Under the pieces are notes generated by a model that had not been told where the DNA came from, searched no databases, and saw only the letters and a program-made list of their open reading frames with translations. Both the position numbers and the translations under genes were made by a program. A DNA stretch of 64,000 nucleotides from Rattus norvegicus (lineage: Eukaryota; Chordata; Mammalia; Rodentia; Muridae): NCBI RefSeq assembly GCF_036323735.1, contig NC_086026.1, positions 49,382,039 through 49,446,038 of the forward strand. The letters are read 5' to 3'. Position 1 is the first letter of the stretch. Every line of letters starts with the position of its first letter. Shown piece after piece: positions 1-12,593 of this stretch.

Positions 1-175
1 AGAGGTGGGGGATTGAGGTGGGGGGAGAACACCCTCTCAGAGGAAAAAGGGAGAGAAGAATGGGATGAAGAACTCTTGGAGGCAGGACTGGGAAGGGGAC
101 AACATTTGGAATATAAATATAACAACAACAATAACAACAACAACAACAGCAACAAACAAACAACAACCTAGCCTC
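1..175 (+). mobile_element. L1 (Lx-type) 3' end with A-rich AAC tail
   Basis: The window opens inside the purine-rich 3' untranslated end of a rodent L1, recognisable by the run ending in 'ggggacaacatttggaa' followed by an A-rich tail that has become an (AAC)n-like microsatellite (about 118-170). The 5' part of the copy lies outside the window. Assignment rests on resemblance to the ends of the other L1 copies here (for example near 11.5 kb and 46.8 kb). Confidence 0.7.
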
Positions 176-189
176 CAATCTTTTGTGGA

Positions 190-540
190 TAACTTAGTCA
201 AAGTTTCTACTGCTGTAACAAAATACCATGGCTGAGAGAAACTTGGGGAGATAAAAAAAAAGTATTTCATTTTACACTTCCAGGTAACAGCCCATCAGTA
301 AGCTAAGCCAGGGCAGGGACTTGGAGACAAGAAATGAAGCAAGCCTTTCTGCATACAGCACTCGAGGGAGCTGCCCCCCACCCCCCGTGGCCTGGGTGAC
401 ACAGTAGAGCTAGCTCTGGTGACGTCAGTGTGGGAGACTTGGTCCTCGTGACAGTAGCTGAACTGACTCAAGCCACTAATCAGGCACTGATCCAGGGCTT
501 CGAGCTGGCCCAAACACTGACCCTATCTGTAAGCTGTTGG
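190..540 (-). mobile_element. MaLR-type LTR fragment (probable)
   Basis: On the minus strand this resembles the 3' half of a rodent MT/MaLR-type LTR: a region reading as 'aaaccctttcctccc'-like sequence followed by a terminal 'gtagaaactttgactaag' segment. It is diverged and its outer boundary is unclear. No coding content. Confidence 0.4.
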
Positions 541-1295
541 AGCATGTAAATGGACTGGTTCTGCAGAACCAAAGCTGCAGGACCTCCATGCCTTAAGGCA
601 GCAGCAGGATATCCAAGGGGAGTCTCAGTGAGTGTCCAGTTTGGATTGTGCAGCAGAAGCCATAGGCCTCAAACCACACCAATGACTCACAGCAGCAAGC
701 ATTTTCAAGTGAGTATGCTTGGGCCAAAGGGTATATTGTGTGACACACTGCAACTTCCTCAGGTCCCATTTCCTCCATTTTGTTAGCTTTTGTGTTCTGT
801 GGTCAGCTTATCTCACTTCTCTAAGCCAAGGTTTCTTTATCAGCAATATTGATATAAAATAAAGCTGTTCTATTTAAAGTTCTCATATTTTTGAAGGTCA
901 CACAAGAAATGTGCAGTTATTTTATAAAATATGAAGAGATCCACATAAAGATGCTGCTGTTAGCAGCGGTCATTAGGTATCCTCTAGAGAAGAAAACAAT
1001 GCGAGAGTGAAACTGCCTTGTTCCTCAGACTCCATCTCATTCCAGGATGCATTGACATATACGTGAACATGGCCCGTATATCACAGGAACATGTTAAAAC
1101 ACACTTGACATAATGAACTGTGGATCTATTAAAATTGTATCTAACTGCCCATACTACCAATTATATGTAATATGAAAAATTTTATTCCATCCATATTTTG
1201 ATATGTATTCATACAAACGGAAAGAAGAAAATAATATGCAAGAGCAAATTGGTTGTTTCAGTTAGACAGTATTTTTTTATTTGTTCCTCTATCAT
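541..1295. other. No gene seen; unassigned sequence
   Basis: AT-rich single-copy-looking sequence. Short open frames here have no recognisable protein similarity, splice context or codon bias. I see no RNA gene or clear repeat. Confidence 0.5.
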
Positions 1296-1299
1296 GCAT

Positions 1300-1760
1300 T
1301 ATATCCTGAATGTGATTTCCCCTCCATTCTCCCCATTTAGTCCCTCCCCCATCCCACACCACCCCCATCCATTCCTCCTCCATTTCTCTTCAGAAAAGGG
1401 TAGGCCTCCCATGGATATCAACCAAACATGGTATATCAAGTTGCAGGTACCACCATTTATATTAAGGCTGGAGGACACAACAAGTAGGAGAAAAGGGGGT
1501 CCCAAAAGCAATTAAAGGAGTCAAAGACAGCCTATGCTCCCACTGGTAGTCTCACAAGGTACACAACCATAATATATATGCAGAGGGCCGATGTCAGATC
1601 CATGCAGGTTTCCTGATTGTAGGTTATTTGAGTCTGCAGACTTTCTTTGGAGTCCTTGACTCCTCTTGTTCTGACAATCCTTGCCCCCTACCTTCCTCAG
1701 GCTTCCCCAAGCTTCACCGAATGTTTGCTTGTGAGTCTCTACATCAAACAGTATTATTTA
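1300..1760 (-). mobile_element. Lx/L1 3'-UTR-type fragment
   Basis: A pyrimidine-rich left edge followed by 'aggtcccaaaagca'-like and 'cctatgctcccactg' segments and by 'gaatgtttgcttgtgagtc' matches a familiar Lx-family segment. The copy is truncated at both ends and strongly diverged, so orientation is a judgement. No open frame of interest. Confidence 0.5.
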
Positions 1761-2203
1761 TAATTTTTGAAATTTTTCATATCCTGTCATTTTGGGGTTA
1801 TTTTTAATAGAGATTTTAATGGTTTTTCACTTCTCAATATCTAGAGCTCTGTGCTGTTTTGTAAAATGGGTTTTGTAGATGTTTGTCAATTACAGTTTAA
1901 TTTATTGTTTAAGGATTTCAAAAGTAAGTACTGTATTTACATCAATTTTTACCCATCCCCCTTCCAACTTCTCCTATGCCCCTCTTCCTCTCAAATTCAT
2001 TACCTCTTCTTCTATAATTACTGTTCACATACATATTTTAAAAATGTATATATATAAATACAGCCTAATGAGACCATTTGGCATTGATCATATGTGTATG
2101 TGTTGAGAGCTGATGACTTAAGATTGGATAATATATCTGTAGTTCAGGCCTAGAGAAGACGAGGTATTTCTCTCTCAGATGACATTAACTGTAGCTCTTA
2201 ACC

Positions 2204-2500
2204 TGAGCAATGGTTCTCAACCTGTGAGTTGAGACCCCCTTTGGGGTCTCCAAAATATTAATATTATAATTAATAATAGTAAAATTACAGTTATGCAGTA
2301 TCAACAAAAGTAATTTTATAACCATTGGAAACCACAACATAAGGAACTGCATTAAAGGGCCACATCATTAAGAAAGTTGAGAGCTGGGGTTGGGGATTTG
2401 ACAGAGTGGTAGAGCGCTTGCCTAGCAAGCGCAAGGCCCTGGGTTTGGTCCCCAGCTCCGGAAAAAAGAAAGAAAGAAAGAAAGAAAGTTGAGAGACGGA
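2204..2500. mobile_element. URR1-like hAT DNA-transposon relic, split by an ID SINE
   Basis: The left end carries 'caatggttctcaacctg', close to the terminal inverted repeat of rodent URR1 (hAT-Charlie, non-autonomous). The body shows the AT-rich core and the 'ttaaagggccacatcatta' segment, and the right end is the 'gttgagag' half of the opposite terminal repeat. The element is interrupted at 2384 by an ID element with a 14-bp target duplication, so the ID insertion is younger. No transposase coding. Confidence 0.7.
2384..2481 (+). mobile_element. ID SINE (BC1/tRNA-Ala derived)
   Basis: The sequence from 'ggggttggggattt' through 'cctagcaagcgcaaggccc' to 'tccccagctccgg' is the canonical rat ID element, derived from BC1 RNA / tRNA-Ala, with an RNA polymerase III A/B-box body. 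The A-rich tail has become (GAAA)n. A 14-bp target-site duplication, aagaaagttgagag, lies at 2370-2383 and 2482-2495. Young appearance and abundance of ID support rat. Confidence 0.93.
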
Positions 2501-2549
2501 TTTAGAATTATGCCTTATGGGATTTTTTCCCAATGTACACTGGGATGTC

Positions 2550-3228
2550 AAATGATGATGTCATTATTTAAGAAGGTCTTATTTTAGGTCACCATAATAT
2601 TGAGAGGTCATGAGTACAATTTCTCTGTCATATATAGAAGATACTATCTCATGGCAAACATCCAAGTCCTTAAACTCTTATTACCTTACTCCACATTTTC
2701 CATGGTATTCCCTGAGCCTTGGGTGTAGTAATTGTGTTGTAGATGGATCAGCGCTGGATGAGTATTCCTAGATCAGTTGTTCTCTGCATCTTGGTCAGTT
2801 GTAATTTGTGTAATGGTCTCCATCTGCTAAAAGCGAGAAGCTTCTTTGGTGAGGAGTAAGAGCTACATGCATCTATGAGCCTAAAAATAAGTATTTAGAA
2901 TGTGATTAAACACATACTGGTTTAGAAAAGTGACCATAGTGCGTTCTCTTTAGAGTCCTTGACCTCACTAGACACAGACAGTTGGCTAGGTTAATAGTAT
3001 CCACCATAAATTTCCTTCTACTGGGTGGGCTTTGACGTCAATTAGATAGTTATTGGTCACCCTCAAGGTAGATGTGCCACTACTGCACCTTGGGGACTAT
3101 CTTGCCATTGCTGCTCCTTGCTGTGGTTTTATAGTGATGCAGAACTGTTGATTGCTTTACCCTCTTGGCAGTTTGATTAATACCTTCAGACACTATAATA
3201 ACAATTCCTCAGTATAAAAACTTCCAGA
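2550..3228. other. No gene seen; intergenic sequence
   Basis: I see no gene, no recognisable SINE, and no splice-consistent open frame. The sequence may be old degraded repeat. Confidence 0.5.
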
Positions 3229-3230
3229 GG

Positions 3231-4699
3231 AATTTTTTTTAACCAAATGTATTCCACCAGAAAGGGGAACATGCCCCCATTGCTGGTGGGATTGAAAACT
3301 TGTACAACCACTCTGGAAATCAATCTGGTCATTTCTTAGAAAATTGGAAATAGCTCTACCTGAAGACCCAGCTATATCACTCCTGGGCATATACCCAAAA
3401 GATACTCCACCGTACCCCCAAAGATATGTACTTCACTATGGTCATAGCAGCCTTACTCATAATAGCCCAAAACATGAAACAACTCAGATGTCCATCAACC
3501 AAGAATGGATACAGAAAATGTGGTATATTTTCACAACAAAATACTATTCCGCTATTAAAAACAAAGACATCAGGGTGGCGGAAAAAAAGCAAAGACATCA
3601 TGAATTTTGCAGGCAAATGGATGGAACTAGAAAATATCATCAAAGTGAAGTAACCCAGAACCCAAAGGACATGCATGGTATGTACTGACTGATAAGTGGA
3701 TATTAGCCATAAAGTACAGAACACCCATGACATACTCCCACAGACCCAAAAAAGTTAAACAAGAAGGAAGGCCCAATCAAGGAAGCTTAAATCACATTTA
3801 GAAGGCTAAACAAAATAGTCATAGGAGACAGAGGGAGTGAGGAAAACAGGTGGGAGAGGGGAAGGAGAGGGGAATGGGGAGGCAGAATAAAGTACAGGAA
3901 GAGGCAGGAGAGAGGCCCAGAAGGCAAGGAGAATGAATAGAAATCTGCAGCTGAGTAGTGGGTGGATCTCTAGGAAGTCCCAGAGACCTGTTATAGCGGA
4001 GGCTCTGGGGACATGAAACTTGAAGAGGCCACCTCCTGTAGCCAGGCAGGACTCCTAGTGGAAGGAAAAAGATAACAACCCACCCACAGAACTTTCAACC
4101 CAAAACTTATCCTGTCTACAAGAAACACAGGGATGGACCAGAGACCGAAGAAAAGGCCAACCAAAATATGGCCCACCTCAAAAACCATCCCATGAACAAG
4201 TGCCAATCCCTGACATTATTAAGGATGCTTTATTATGCTTTCAAACAGGAGCCTAGGAAAAATGTCCTTTGAAAGACTCTACCCAGCAGAGGACTGAAAC
4301 AGATGCAGATACCCATAACCAAACATTAGATGGAGGAGGGGCACTTCTTGTAGATATGGGGGAAGGATTAAGCCCTGACATAGATGGGAACCTCATAGGA
4401 AGACCAAAATTGTCAACAAGCCAAGGCCCCTGGAAACTCTCAGAGTCTGAGCCACCAACCAAAGGACATATATAGGACAGAACAATGCCCATAACACATA
4501 TGTAGTAGACAGGTAGCTCAGTCTTCATGACTGTTTGAACTGGCCTCAGTGGGAGAGAATGTACCTAATCAGACTGAGATTTGATGTGCCAGAGTGGGGA
4601 GGTACCCAGGAAAGCCTCACTCTCTCAGAGAAGAAGGGGAGGGGATGGGGAGAGACTGTGTGAGGTGGGGACCAGAAGGAACAGTGTTTGGGATGTAAA

Positions 4700-4749
<50 letters not shown>

Positions 4750-4780
4750 GCTTGCTTACTTACTTACTTACATAAGTAAT
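3231..4780 (+). mobile_element. L1/Lx 3' portion: ORF2 end plus 3' UTR
   Basis: Translation around 3290-3690 gives the C-terminal L1 ORF2p region in pieces (for example 'LLGIYPKDTPPYPQ', 'YYSAIKNKDI', 'MDGTRKYH'), broken by frameshifts and stops. It is followed by about 1 kb of purine-rich 3' UTR and a tail that is now a (TTAC)n microsatellite (4698-4772). The copy lacks ORF1, the endonuclease and the reverse-transcriptase core, so it is a dead 5'-truncated insertion. Confidence 0.85.
4698..4772. repeat. (TTAC)n microsatellite
   Basis: About 18 tandem TTAC/CTTA units with two CTTG variants, at the end of the preceding L1 where its A-rich tail would be expected. Confidence 0.95.
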
Positions 4781-4784
4781 TAAT

Positions 4785-5640
4785 GAATAAGAAAAGTCCT
4801 CCACCAAAGAAATTGGTACATTGCCTTTCAATTTAGACTAAAGTAAATGCTCAGGTCACAGGCAGGAAGTTTCCAGGTTCTAAGATAAAATATTATCTCT
4901 ATCCCAGGTGCTAATAGATCTTGTTTCTCTTTGAAACCTTGTGCCAGGTCTCCATAACCCAGAAGTGCTAGCCTCTAGGCTTCCACTGGAATGGTCAACT
5001 AAACTGTGTTCACAGAGTTCTAGAGTCTTAAGTTTCTCCATCTCCATCAATTTCTGCTCTGACTCAGTACCATGACATACCAATATAGGTGATTCCCTGG
5101 AGTACTTTCCAGTAAACTGCCTTCATGCAGATTTACACAGTAGTCCCCTCGTAAAGAGCCCAAAGGAACCTAGCAGCTGTTGCTCAGATACTATTGACCA
5201 TTTGCTAGACTCTACTCAAGTGCTGTGCATCTGAAGTCTTTGCTGACATACAGTGGTTTGTTTTTTAATAAAACCTTTATATAAAATCATTACCTCTAAG
5301 TCTAGATCATTACTGAAGGGTAGAAGAGCCAAGATTTAAACTCAAGATGATAAGTCTTTTCTCTTAACCATAAAGTCTTACCTCAAAGACTGAATTTAAT
5401 GTGGAACATTGTCTTTTCAAAACTAAAACTATAAGGAAAATATATTACTATCAAGTAATACATAGGATTGAAGAGAATGTATTTGAGGCAATTAAAGAAA
5501 CCCTTTCAGACACAAAGAAAGTACTATGTGATGAAATTTTAAAAAACATAGAAGGAAATTCTATAGGTAGGCCTACATGGGTTTGCACCAGGTCATCTGC
5601 ACATATGTTGTAGCTATTAGCTTTGTGTTTTTATGGGATT
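4785..5640. other. No gene seen
   Basis: No recognisable gene or well-defined repeat. An open frame at 5401-5613 has no recognised domain. Sequence at about 5640-5760 may belong to an Lx fragment preceding the long L1. Confidence 0.45.
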
Positions 5641-5989
5641 CCTTTCTGTAAATAAAGTCAGGTATTTTTCTCTTGTGCCTGCTCTTGGAACACTTTTCCT
5701 TCTGTTGGGTTGCCATGTTCAGCTTCAATATGAAAGTTTTTGTTGATTTCTGCTCACATTCCTAGCTCAAGAGGAACCCTCATGGAGCCCTCAGTGCACA
5801 GGAACCAAGCAATCCGGGGCAGGAACCTTCCAGTTACTGTCTATGCCCCGAGATGACCCTGTGCCAGATCCCGCAGGGAGAGAGCTGGTCTCCCAGGAGT
5901 GCTGACACACAGGCTTGCAGGAGGGTCAAGCCAATGTCAGAGACTGCAAGACCAGCTAACACCAGAGACAAGCAGATGTCGAGAGGCAA

Positions 5990-6441
5990 TGCAAAGTACC
6001 AAACAACAGAAACCAAGGCCACTTGGCACCTTCAGAGCCCAGTTCTCTCACCACAGCAAGCCCTGGATACCCCCAAAACACTGGAAAAAATATTTTGATT
6101 TAAAATCGCAATTCATGATGATGTTAGAGGACTTTAAAACAGACATAAATAACTCCCTTAAAGAAATACAAGACAACACAAGTAAACAGATGCAAGCCCT
6201 TAAAGAGGAAACAAAAAAATCACCCAAACAGGTGAAGGAATTAAATAAAAAACATCCAGGATCTAAAAATGGAAGAGAAACAGTAAAGAAATCACAAAGG
6301 GAGACAACCCTGGAGATACAAAATCTAAGAAAGATATCAGGAATCATACATGCAAGAGTTACCAACAGAATGCAAGAGATAGAACAGAGAATCTCAGAGG
6401 CAGAAGATACCATAGAAAACATTGAAACAACCAACCGTCAA

Positions 6442-6499
<58 letters not shown>

Positions 6500-7092
6500 G
6501 TTCCTAACCAAACATCCAAGAAATAAGAAATCCAGGACACAATGAGAAGTTCAAACCTAAGGATAATAGGTATAGAAGAGAGCAAAGATTCCCAACTTAA
6601 AAGACCAGTAAACTTCTTCAACAAAATTATAGAAGAAAACTTCCTTAACCTAAAGAAAGAGTTGCTCATAAACATTTAAGAAACTGACAGAACTCCAAAT
6701 AGATTGGACCAGAAAAGAAACTCCTCCTGTCACATAATATTCAAAACACCAAATGCACAAAATAAAGAAAGAATATTAAAAGCAGTAAGGGAAAAAGGTC
6801 AAGTAACATACAAAGGCAGACCTATCAGAATTACACCAGACTTCTCAACAGAGACTGTGAAAGCTAGAAGATCCTGGAAGATGACGTACAGACCTTAAGA
6901 GAATACAAATGCCAGCCCGGGCTCCTATATCCAGAAAAACTCTCAATTAACATAGATGGAGAATCCAAGATATTCCATGACAAAACCAAATTTACACAAT
7001 ATTTTTCTGCAAATCCAGCCCCACAAAAGATAATAGATGGAAAACGCCAAGAAAAGGAAGGAAAGTACACCCTAGAAAAAGCAAGAAAGTAA
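5990..7092 (+). pseudogene. L1 ORF1 relic
   Basis: The L1 RNA-binding chaperone frame is visible in two main parts. An N-terminal coiled-coil-rich stretch lies around 6110-6450 ('KEIQDNTSKQMQALKEETKK'). The central RRM/C-terminal part lies around 6540-7090 ('RNSSCHIIFKTPNAQNKERI', 'GRPIRITPDFS'). A (CA)n expansion at 6446-6497 is inserted in the junction between them and further stops follow, so no full ORF1p can be made. Confidence 0.85.
6446..6497. repeat. (CA)n microsatellite inside L1 ORF1
   Basis: About 26 uninterrupted CA dinucleotides between the coiled-coil and RRM portions of the L1 ORF1 relic. Confidence 0.97.
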
Positions 7093-7164
7093 TCTTGTTT
7101 CAACTAACCCAAAGAAGATAGTCACACAAACAAAATTCCACCTCTAACAAAAAAATAACATGAA

Positions 7165-10100
7165 ACAACAATCATTGGTCCCTAATATCTCTCAACATTA
7201 ATGGTCTCAATTCCCAAATAAAAAGACATAGACTAACAGACTGGATACATAAGGGGGATCCAGCATTTTGCTGCATACAGGAAACACACCACAGCAACAA
7301 AGACAAACACTACCTCAGAGTAAAAGAATGGAAAACAACTTTCCAAGGGAATGGTCCTAAGAAACAAGCGGGAGTAGCCATTTTAATATCAAATAAAGTT
7401 GACTTTCAACCAAAAGTAATAAAAAAATATAAGGAAGGACACTTCATATTCATCAAAGGAAAATTCCACCAAGATGAACTCTCAATTCTGAATATCTATG
7501 CTCCAAATGCAAGGGCACCTACATTCATAAAAGAAACCTTACTAAAGCTCAAAGCACACATTGCACCTCACACAATAATAGTAGGAGATTTCAACACCCC
7601 ACTCTCATCAATGGACAGATCATGGAAACAGAAATTGAACAGAGACATAGATAGACTAACAGAAGTTATGAACCAAATGGACTTAACAGAAATTTAACAT
7701 CCTAAAACAAAAGAATATACCATCTTTGCAGCACCTCATGGTACCTTCTCCAAAATTGACGATATATTCAGTCACAAAACAGGCCTCAACAGATACAAGA
7801 AGATTGAAATAATCTCATACATCCTATCCATGGACTAAGGCTGGTCTTCAATAAAAACAAAAACAACAGAAAGCCCACATACACGTGGAAGCTGAACAAT
7901 GCTCTACTCAATGATAACTTGGTCAAGGAAGAAATAAAGAAAGAAATTAAAGACTTTTTAGAATTGAATGAAAAGGAAGGCAAAGAATACCCAAACTTAT
8001 GTGACATTGAAAGCAGTACTAAGAGGAAACTCATAGCTCTGAATGCCTCCAAAAAGAAGCTGGAGAGAGCATACATCAGCAGCTTGACAGCACACTTAAA
8101 AGCTCTAGAACAAAAAAAAGCAAATACACACAAGAGGAGTAGACAGCAAGAAATAATCAAACTCAGGGCTAAAATCAACCAAGTGGAAACAAAAAGAACT
8201 ATACAAAGAAGCAAAAACAAAAAACAAAACCAAAAACAAAAAACAGGAGCTGCTTCTTTGAGAAAAACAACAAGATAGCTAGACTAATCAGAGTGCACAG
8301 AGAGAGTATCCAAATTAACAAACTCAGAAATGAAAAGGGAAACAAACAACAGAAACTGGGGTAATTAAAAAAAATCATCAGATCCTACTACAAAAACCTA
8401 TACTGAACAAAACTGGAAATCTGGATGAAATGGACAATTGTCTAGACAGACACCAAGTACCAAAGTTAAATCAGGATCAGATAAACCATCTAAACAGTCC
8501 CATAACTCCTAAAGAAAGAGAAGCAGTTATTAAAAGTCTTCCAACCAAAAAAAGCCCAGGACCAGATGGGAGTAGTACAGAATTTTATCAGACATTCATA
8601 GAAGACCTAATACCAATACTCTCCAAACTATTCCACAAAATAGAAACAGAAGTAACACTATCCAATTCCTTCTATGAAGCCACAATTTCAGTTATACCTA
8701 AATCACACAAAGACCCAACAAGGAAAGAGAAATTCAGACCAATTCCCTTTATGAATATCTTTTCAAAAATACTCAATAAAATTCTCACAAATCAAATCCA
8801 AGAACACATCAAAACAATCATCTATCATGATCAAGTAGACAGGGATGCAGGGATGGTTCAATGTATGGAAATCCATCAACATAATCCACTATAGAAACAA
8901 ACTCAAAGGAAAAAAAACACATGATCATCTCATTAGATACTGAGAAAGCATTTGACAAAAATTCAACACCCTTTCATGTTAAAAGTCTTGGAAAGATCAG
9001 GAATTCAAGACCCATACCTAAACATATCAAAAGCAATATACAGCAAGCCAGTAGCCAACATTAAAATGGAGAGAAATTTGAAGCAATCCCACTAAAATCA
9101 GGGACTAGGCAAGGCTACCCAATCTCCCCCTACCTATTAAATATAGTACTTGAAGTCCTACTCTGAGCAATCAAACAACAAAAGGAGGGCAACAGGATAC
9201 AAATTGGAAAGGAAGAAGTCAAAATATCACTATGTGCAGATAATATGATACTACATTAAGTGAGTTCAATAATTCCACCAGAGAACTCCTAAATGTGATA
9301 AACAACTTCAGCAAACTGGCTGGATATAAAATTAACTCAAACAAATCAATAGCCTTCCTCTACTCAAAGAATAAACAGGCTGAGAAAGAAATTAGGAAAA
9401 CAACACCCTTTACAGGAGTCACAAATAATATAAAATACCTCAGTGTGACTCTAACAAAGCAAGTGAAAGATCTGTATGACAAGAACTTCAAGTCTCTGAA
9501 GAAAGAAACTGAAGATCTCAGAAGATAGAAAGATCTCCCATTCTCATGGATTGGCAGAATTAATATTGTAAAAATAGCCATCTTGTCAAAAGCAATCTAC
9601 AGATCCAATGCAAACCCCATCAAAATTCCAACTCAATTCTTCATAGAGTTAGAAAGAACAATTTGCAAATTCATTTGGAATAACAAAAAACACAGGATAG
9701 TGAAAACTGTCCTCAACAATAAAAGAACTTCTGGGAGAGTCACCATCTCTGACCTCAAACTGTATCACAGAGCAATAGTGATAAAATCTGTATGGTATTG
9801 GTACAGAGACAGGCAAGGAATGAAAGGAATAGAATTGAAGACCCAGAAATGAACCCACACAACTATGGTCACTTGATCTTTGACAAAGAAGCTAAAACCA
9901 TCCAGTAGAAAAAAGATAACATTTTCAACAAATGGTGTTGGTTCAACTGGTGGTCAGCATGTAGAAGAATGCAAATTGACCAATTCTTATTGCCTTGTAC
10001 AAAACTTAAGTCCAAGTGGATCAAGGACTTCCACATAAAACCTGATACACTCAAACTAATAGAAGAAAAAGTGGAGAAGAGCCTCAAACAGAGGGGCACT

Positions 10101-11022
10101 AGGGAAAATTTCCTGAACAGAACACTAATGGCTTATGTTCTAAGATCAAGAATCAACAAATTGGACCTCATAAAATTACAAAGCTTCTGTAAGGCAAAGG
10201 ACACTGTCATTAGGACAAAACAGCAACCAACACATTGGGAAAATATCTTTACCAATACTACATCTGATAGAGGGTTAATATCCAATATGTACAAAGAACT
10301 CGAGAAGTTAGACTCTAGAGAATCAAATAACCCTATTAAAAATGGGGTGCGTAGCTAATCAAAGAATTCTCAGCTGAGGAATATCAAATGACTGAGAAGC
10401 ACCTAAAGAAATGTTCACCATCCTTAGTCATCAGGGAAATGCAAATCAAACAACCCTGAGATTGGACCTCACACCAGTCAGAATGGCTAAGATCAAAAAC
10501 TCAGGTGACAACAGATGTTCTAGAGGATATAAAGAAAGAGGACCACTCCTCCATTGTTGGTGGGATTGCAAGCTAAAACAACCACTTTGGAAATCAGTCT
10601 GGAGTTTTCTCAGGAAATTGGACATAGTACTACCTGAGAACCCAGCTATACCACTCGGGTATATATATATATACCCAAAAGATGCTCCAACATATAACAA
10701 GGACACATGTTCCACTATCTTCATAGCAACCTTATTGATAGTAGCCAGAAGCTGAAAAGAACTCAGATGCCCTCCAACAGAGGAATGGATACAGAAATTA
10801 TGATACATCTACACAGTGGAGTACTACTCAGCTATTAAAAACAATGGTTTCATGAAATTCATAGGCAAATGGATTGAACTAGAAAATATCATCCTGAGTG
10901 AGGTAACCCAGTCACAGAAAAATACACATGCTATGCACTCACTGATAAGTGGATATTACCCCAAAAGCTCAGATTACCCAAGATACAATCCACATGAAGG
11001 TCAAGAAGGACAACCAAAGTGA
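7165..11022 (+). pseudogene. L1 ORF2 relic (endonuclease and reverse transcriptase)
   Basis: Translated fragments follow ORF2p order: endonuclease-type sequence ('[20 protein letters not shown]' near 7550-7610), the '[20 protein letters not shown]' segment near 8550, the reverse-transcriptase active-site region near 9228-9258, then 'GYKINSNKSIAFLYSKNKQ' and the C-terminal '[17 protein letters not shown]' near 10830. Repeated stops and frameshifts break it. The catalytic FADD is changed (reads CADN) and a stop follows a few codons later, so the enzyme is dead. Confidence 0.9.
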
Positions 11023-11639
11023 GGATGCCGCAGTCCTGCTTAGAAAGGGGAAGAAAAATATTCATAGAAGGAAATGTGGAGACAAAGTTTGGAGCTGAGA
11101 CTGAAGGAAAGGTCATCCAGAGACTGCCCCACCTGGGGATCTAGCTCATAGACATACAGCCACCAGACTCAGACAATATTGCCGATGCTGAGAAGTGCAT
11201 GCTGACAAGAGCCTGATTTAGTTGTCTCCTGAGAAGCTCTGCCAAAGCATGACAAATACAGAGGCAGATGCTAACAATATCCACTTATCAGATCTCCCAG
11301 GTACTAAACCACCATGCATAGAGTATACATGGACAGACTCATGGCTCCATCTGCATATATAGCAGAGGATGGCCTTGTTGGGCATCAATTGAAGAAGAAG
11401 CCCTTGGTCCTGCCAAGGTTCGATGCCCCAGTATAGGGGAATATCAGGGCAGGGTTGTGGGTGGGTGGGTCTGGAAACACCCTCAAGAAGCCAGGGGAGG
11501 GGTGATGGGATAGGACAATTATGGACAGGAAACCAGGAAAGGGGATAATGACATTTGAAATGTAAATAAATAAATATCCAATAAAAATTTTAATTCATCT
11601 AATAGTATTTTATTTTGTCATGTTTGGTTGCTATCACTT

Positions 11640-11795
11640 AGAAGTCTTTTCTTTTCTAGTAAGACAAAAAGGAAGTAGATTCTGAAGGGCAGGTGGAAGG
11701 GAGAAACTGGGAGGGGAGAGAGAACTATAATCAGGATCCTCTGAATGAGAAATGAGTGTTTTCAATAAAAGGAAAAAATTTTTAATTGGAGGGAA
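11640..11795 (+). mobile_element. Short L1/Lx 3'-end fragment (weak)
   Basis: A purine-rich stretch ending in 'ttcaataaaaggaaaaa' resembles the 3' end of an old Lx copy. It is short, so this is a tentative call. Confidence 0.35.
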
Positions 11796-11799
11796 AGAA

Positions 11800-12289
11800 G
11801 CATGTCAAGACAGTTTCACTTTTAGCTCAGCAAAAGGCATTTAAGGAGCTTTAGAGCATCCCTCTGGATACAAACCTAGTGCGTACCATGATGTCTCCTT
11901 AAGGACTACATAGAACGTGTTCTCTGCCAAGTTAAAAAGGCAGTTCTAACAGAAAGTGATTCTTATGCCTTATTGAAGACAGTGGAATGAAATGGCCCAG
12001 TGTAGCAGGACAAATTGAGTTTCAGAGCTTGAGTCTCCCTCAAAGCCTAATTAAAGAGGCTTCTTTGAGAAACCATATTGAAAACCCAAGGTCCTACAAC
12101 ACATCCAAAATGTCTGATGGGTATTTCCTCTTATGATGCCAACTAACTGAGCACTCATTCAAAAGAGCTTAGGATTCTCCTTTTCACAGACTCCACTGAG
12201 ATTCACTAACACCTACACAAATATTCTGACTGCAATATAGAACTAGGACCTCTTTAGTGAAGCCCTTCAAGTCTTTGAAGTCTATTCCT

Positions 12290-12290
<1 letters not shown>
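11800..12290. other. No gene seen; upstream flank of Tmem225
   Basis: Apparently single-copy sequence with no recognisable coding content. It may hold distal regulatory sequence for Tmem225, but nothing specific is visible. Confidence 0.5.
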
Positions 12291-12291
<1 letters not shown>

Positions 12292-12379
<88 letters not shown>

Positions 12380-12388
12380 TGTGTGTGA
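12292..12388. repeat. Compound (CT)n(GT)n microsatellite
   Basis: About 22 CT units switch directly to about 25 GT units with one interruption. It lies roughly 330 bp upstream of the Tmem225 start codon. Confidence 0.97.
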
Positions 12389-12593
12389 AATCAGACCTCA
12401 CCACATTAAAGCTCTCTCAAAGAACCTTGGTTGTTCCAATGCCCTAAGTACCAAGGTCAAGGGTCAAACCAACAGACAGAGGATTCCATGGCAGTTTGTT
12501 GCTCTGACAACAGTCTGCCCTTTATATGAGTGGTAAAGGGAGGAAGTTATCTTTTTTGTTCTTCAGATTACTTCAGCTTCTATCTACCTCTAC

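Larger units (their letters stand above)
5760..11595 (+). mobile_element. Near full-length sense L1 (degenerate)
   Basis: A LINE-1 of about 5.8 kb in + orientation: short 5' UTR remnant, ORF1, ORF2 and a purine-rich 3' UTR ending in overlapping AATAAA-like A-rich sequence near 11570-11595. Both ORFs contain many stops and frameshifts, so it cannot mobilise itself. It may still have supplied 3'-end signals upstream of Tmem225. The 5' boundary is approximate and I did not find a convincing target duplication. Confidence 0.88.

Noticed and set aside
2384..2460. tRNA gene call on the ID cores (also at 24586-24687 and 48834-48922)
   Set aside because: They resemble tRNA-Ala but carry the BC1/ID-specific sequence, A tails and target duplications, so they are SINEs, not tRNA genes.
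6394..6675. Minus-strand frames over L1 ORF1 with Val-Cys runs
   Set aside because: Antisense shadow of the L1 ORF1 relic and its CA repeat.
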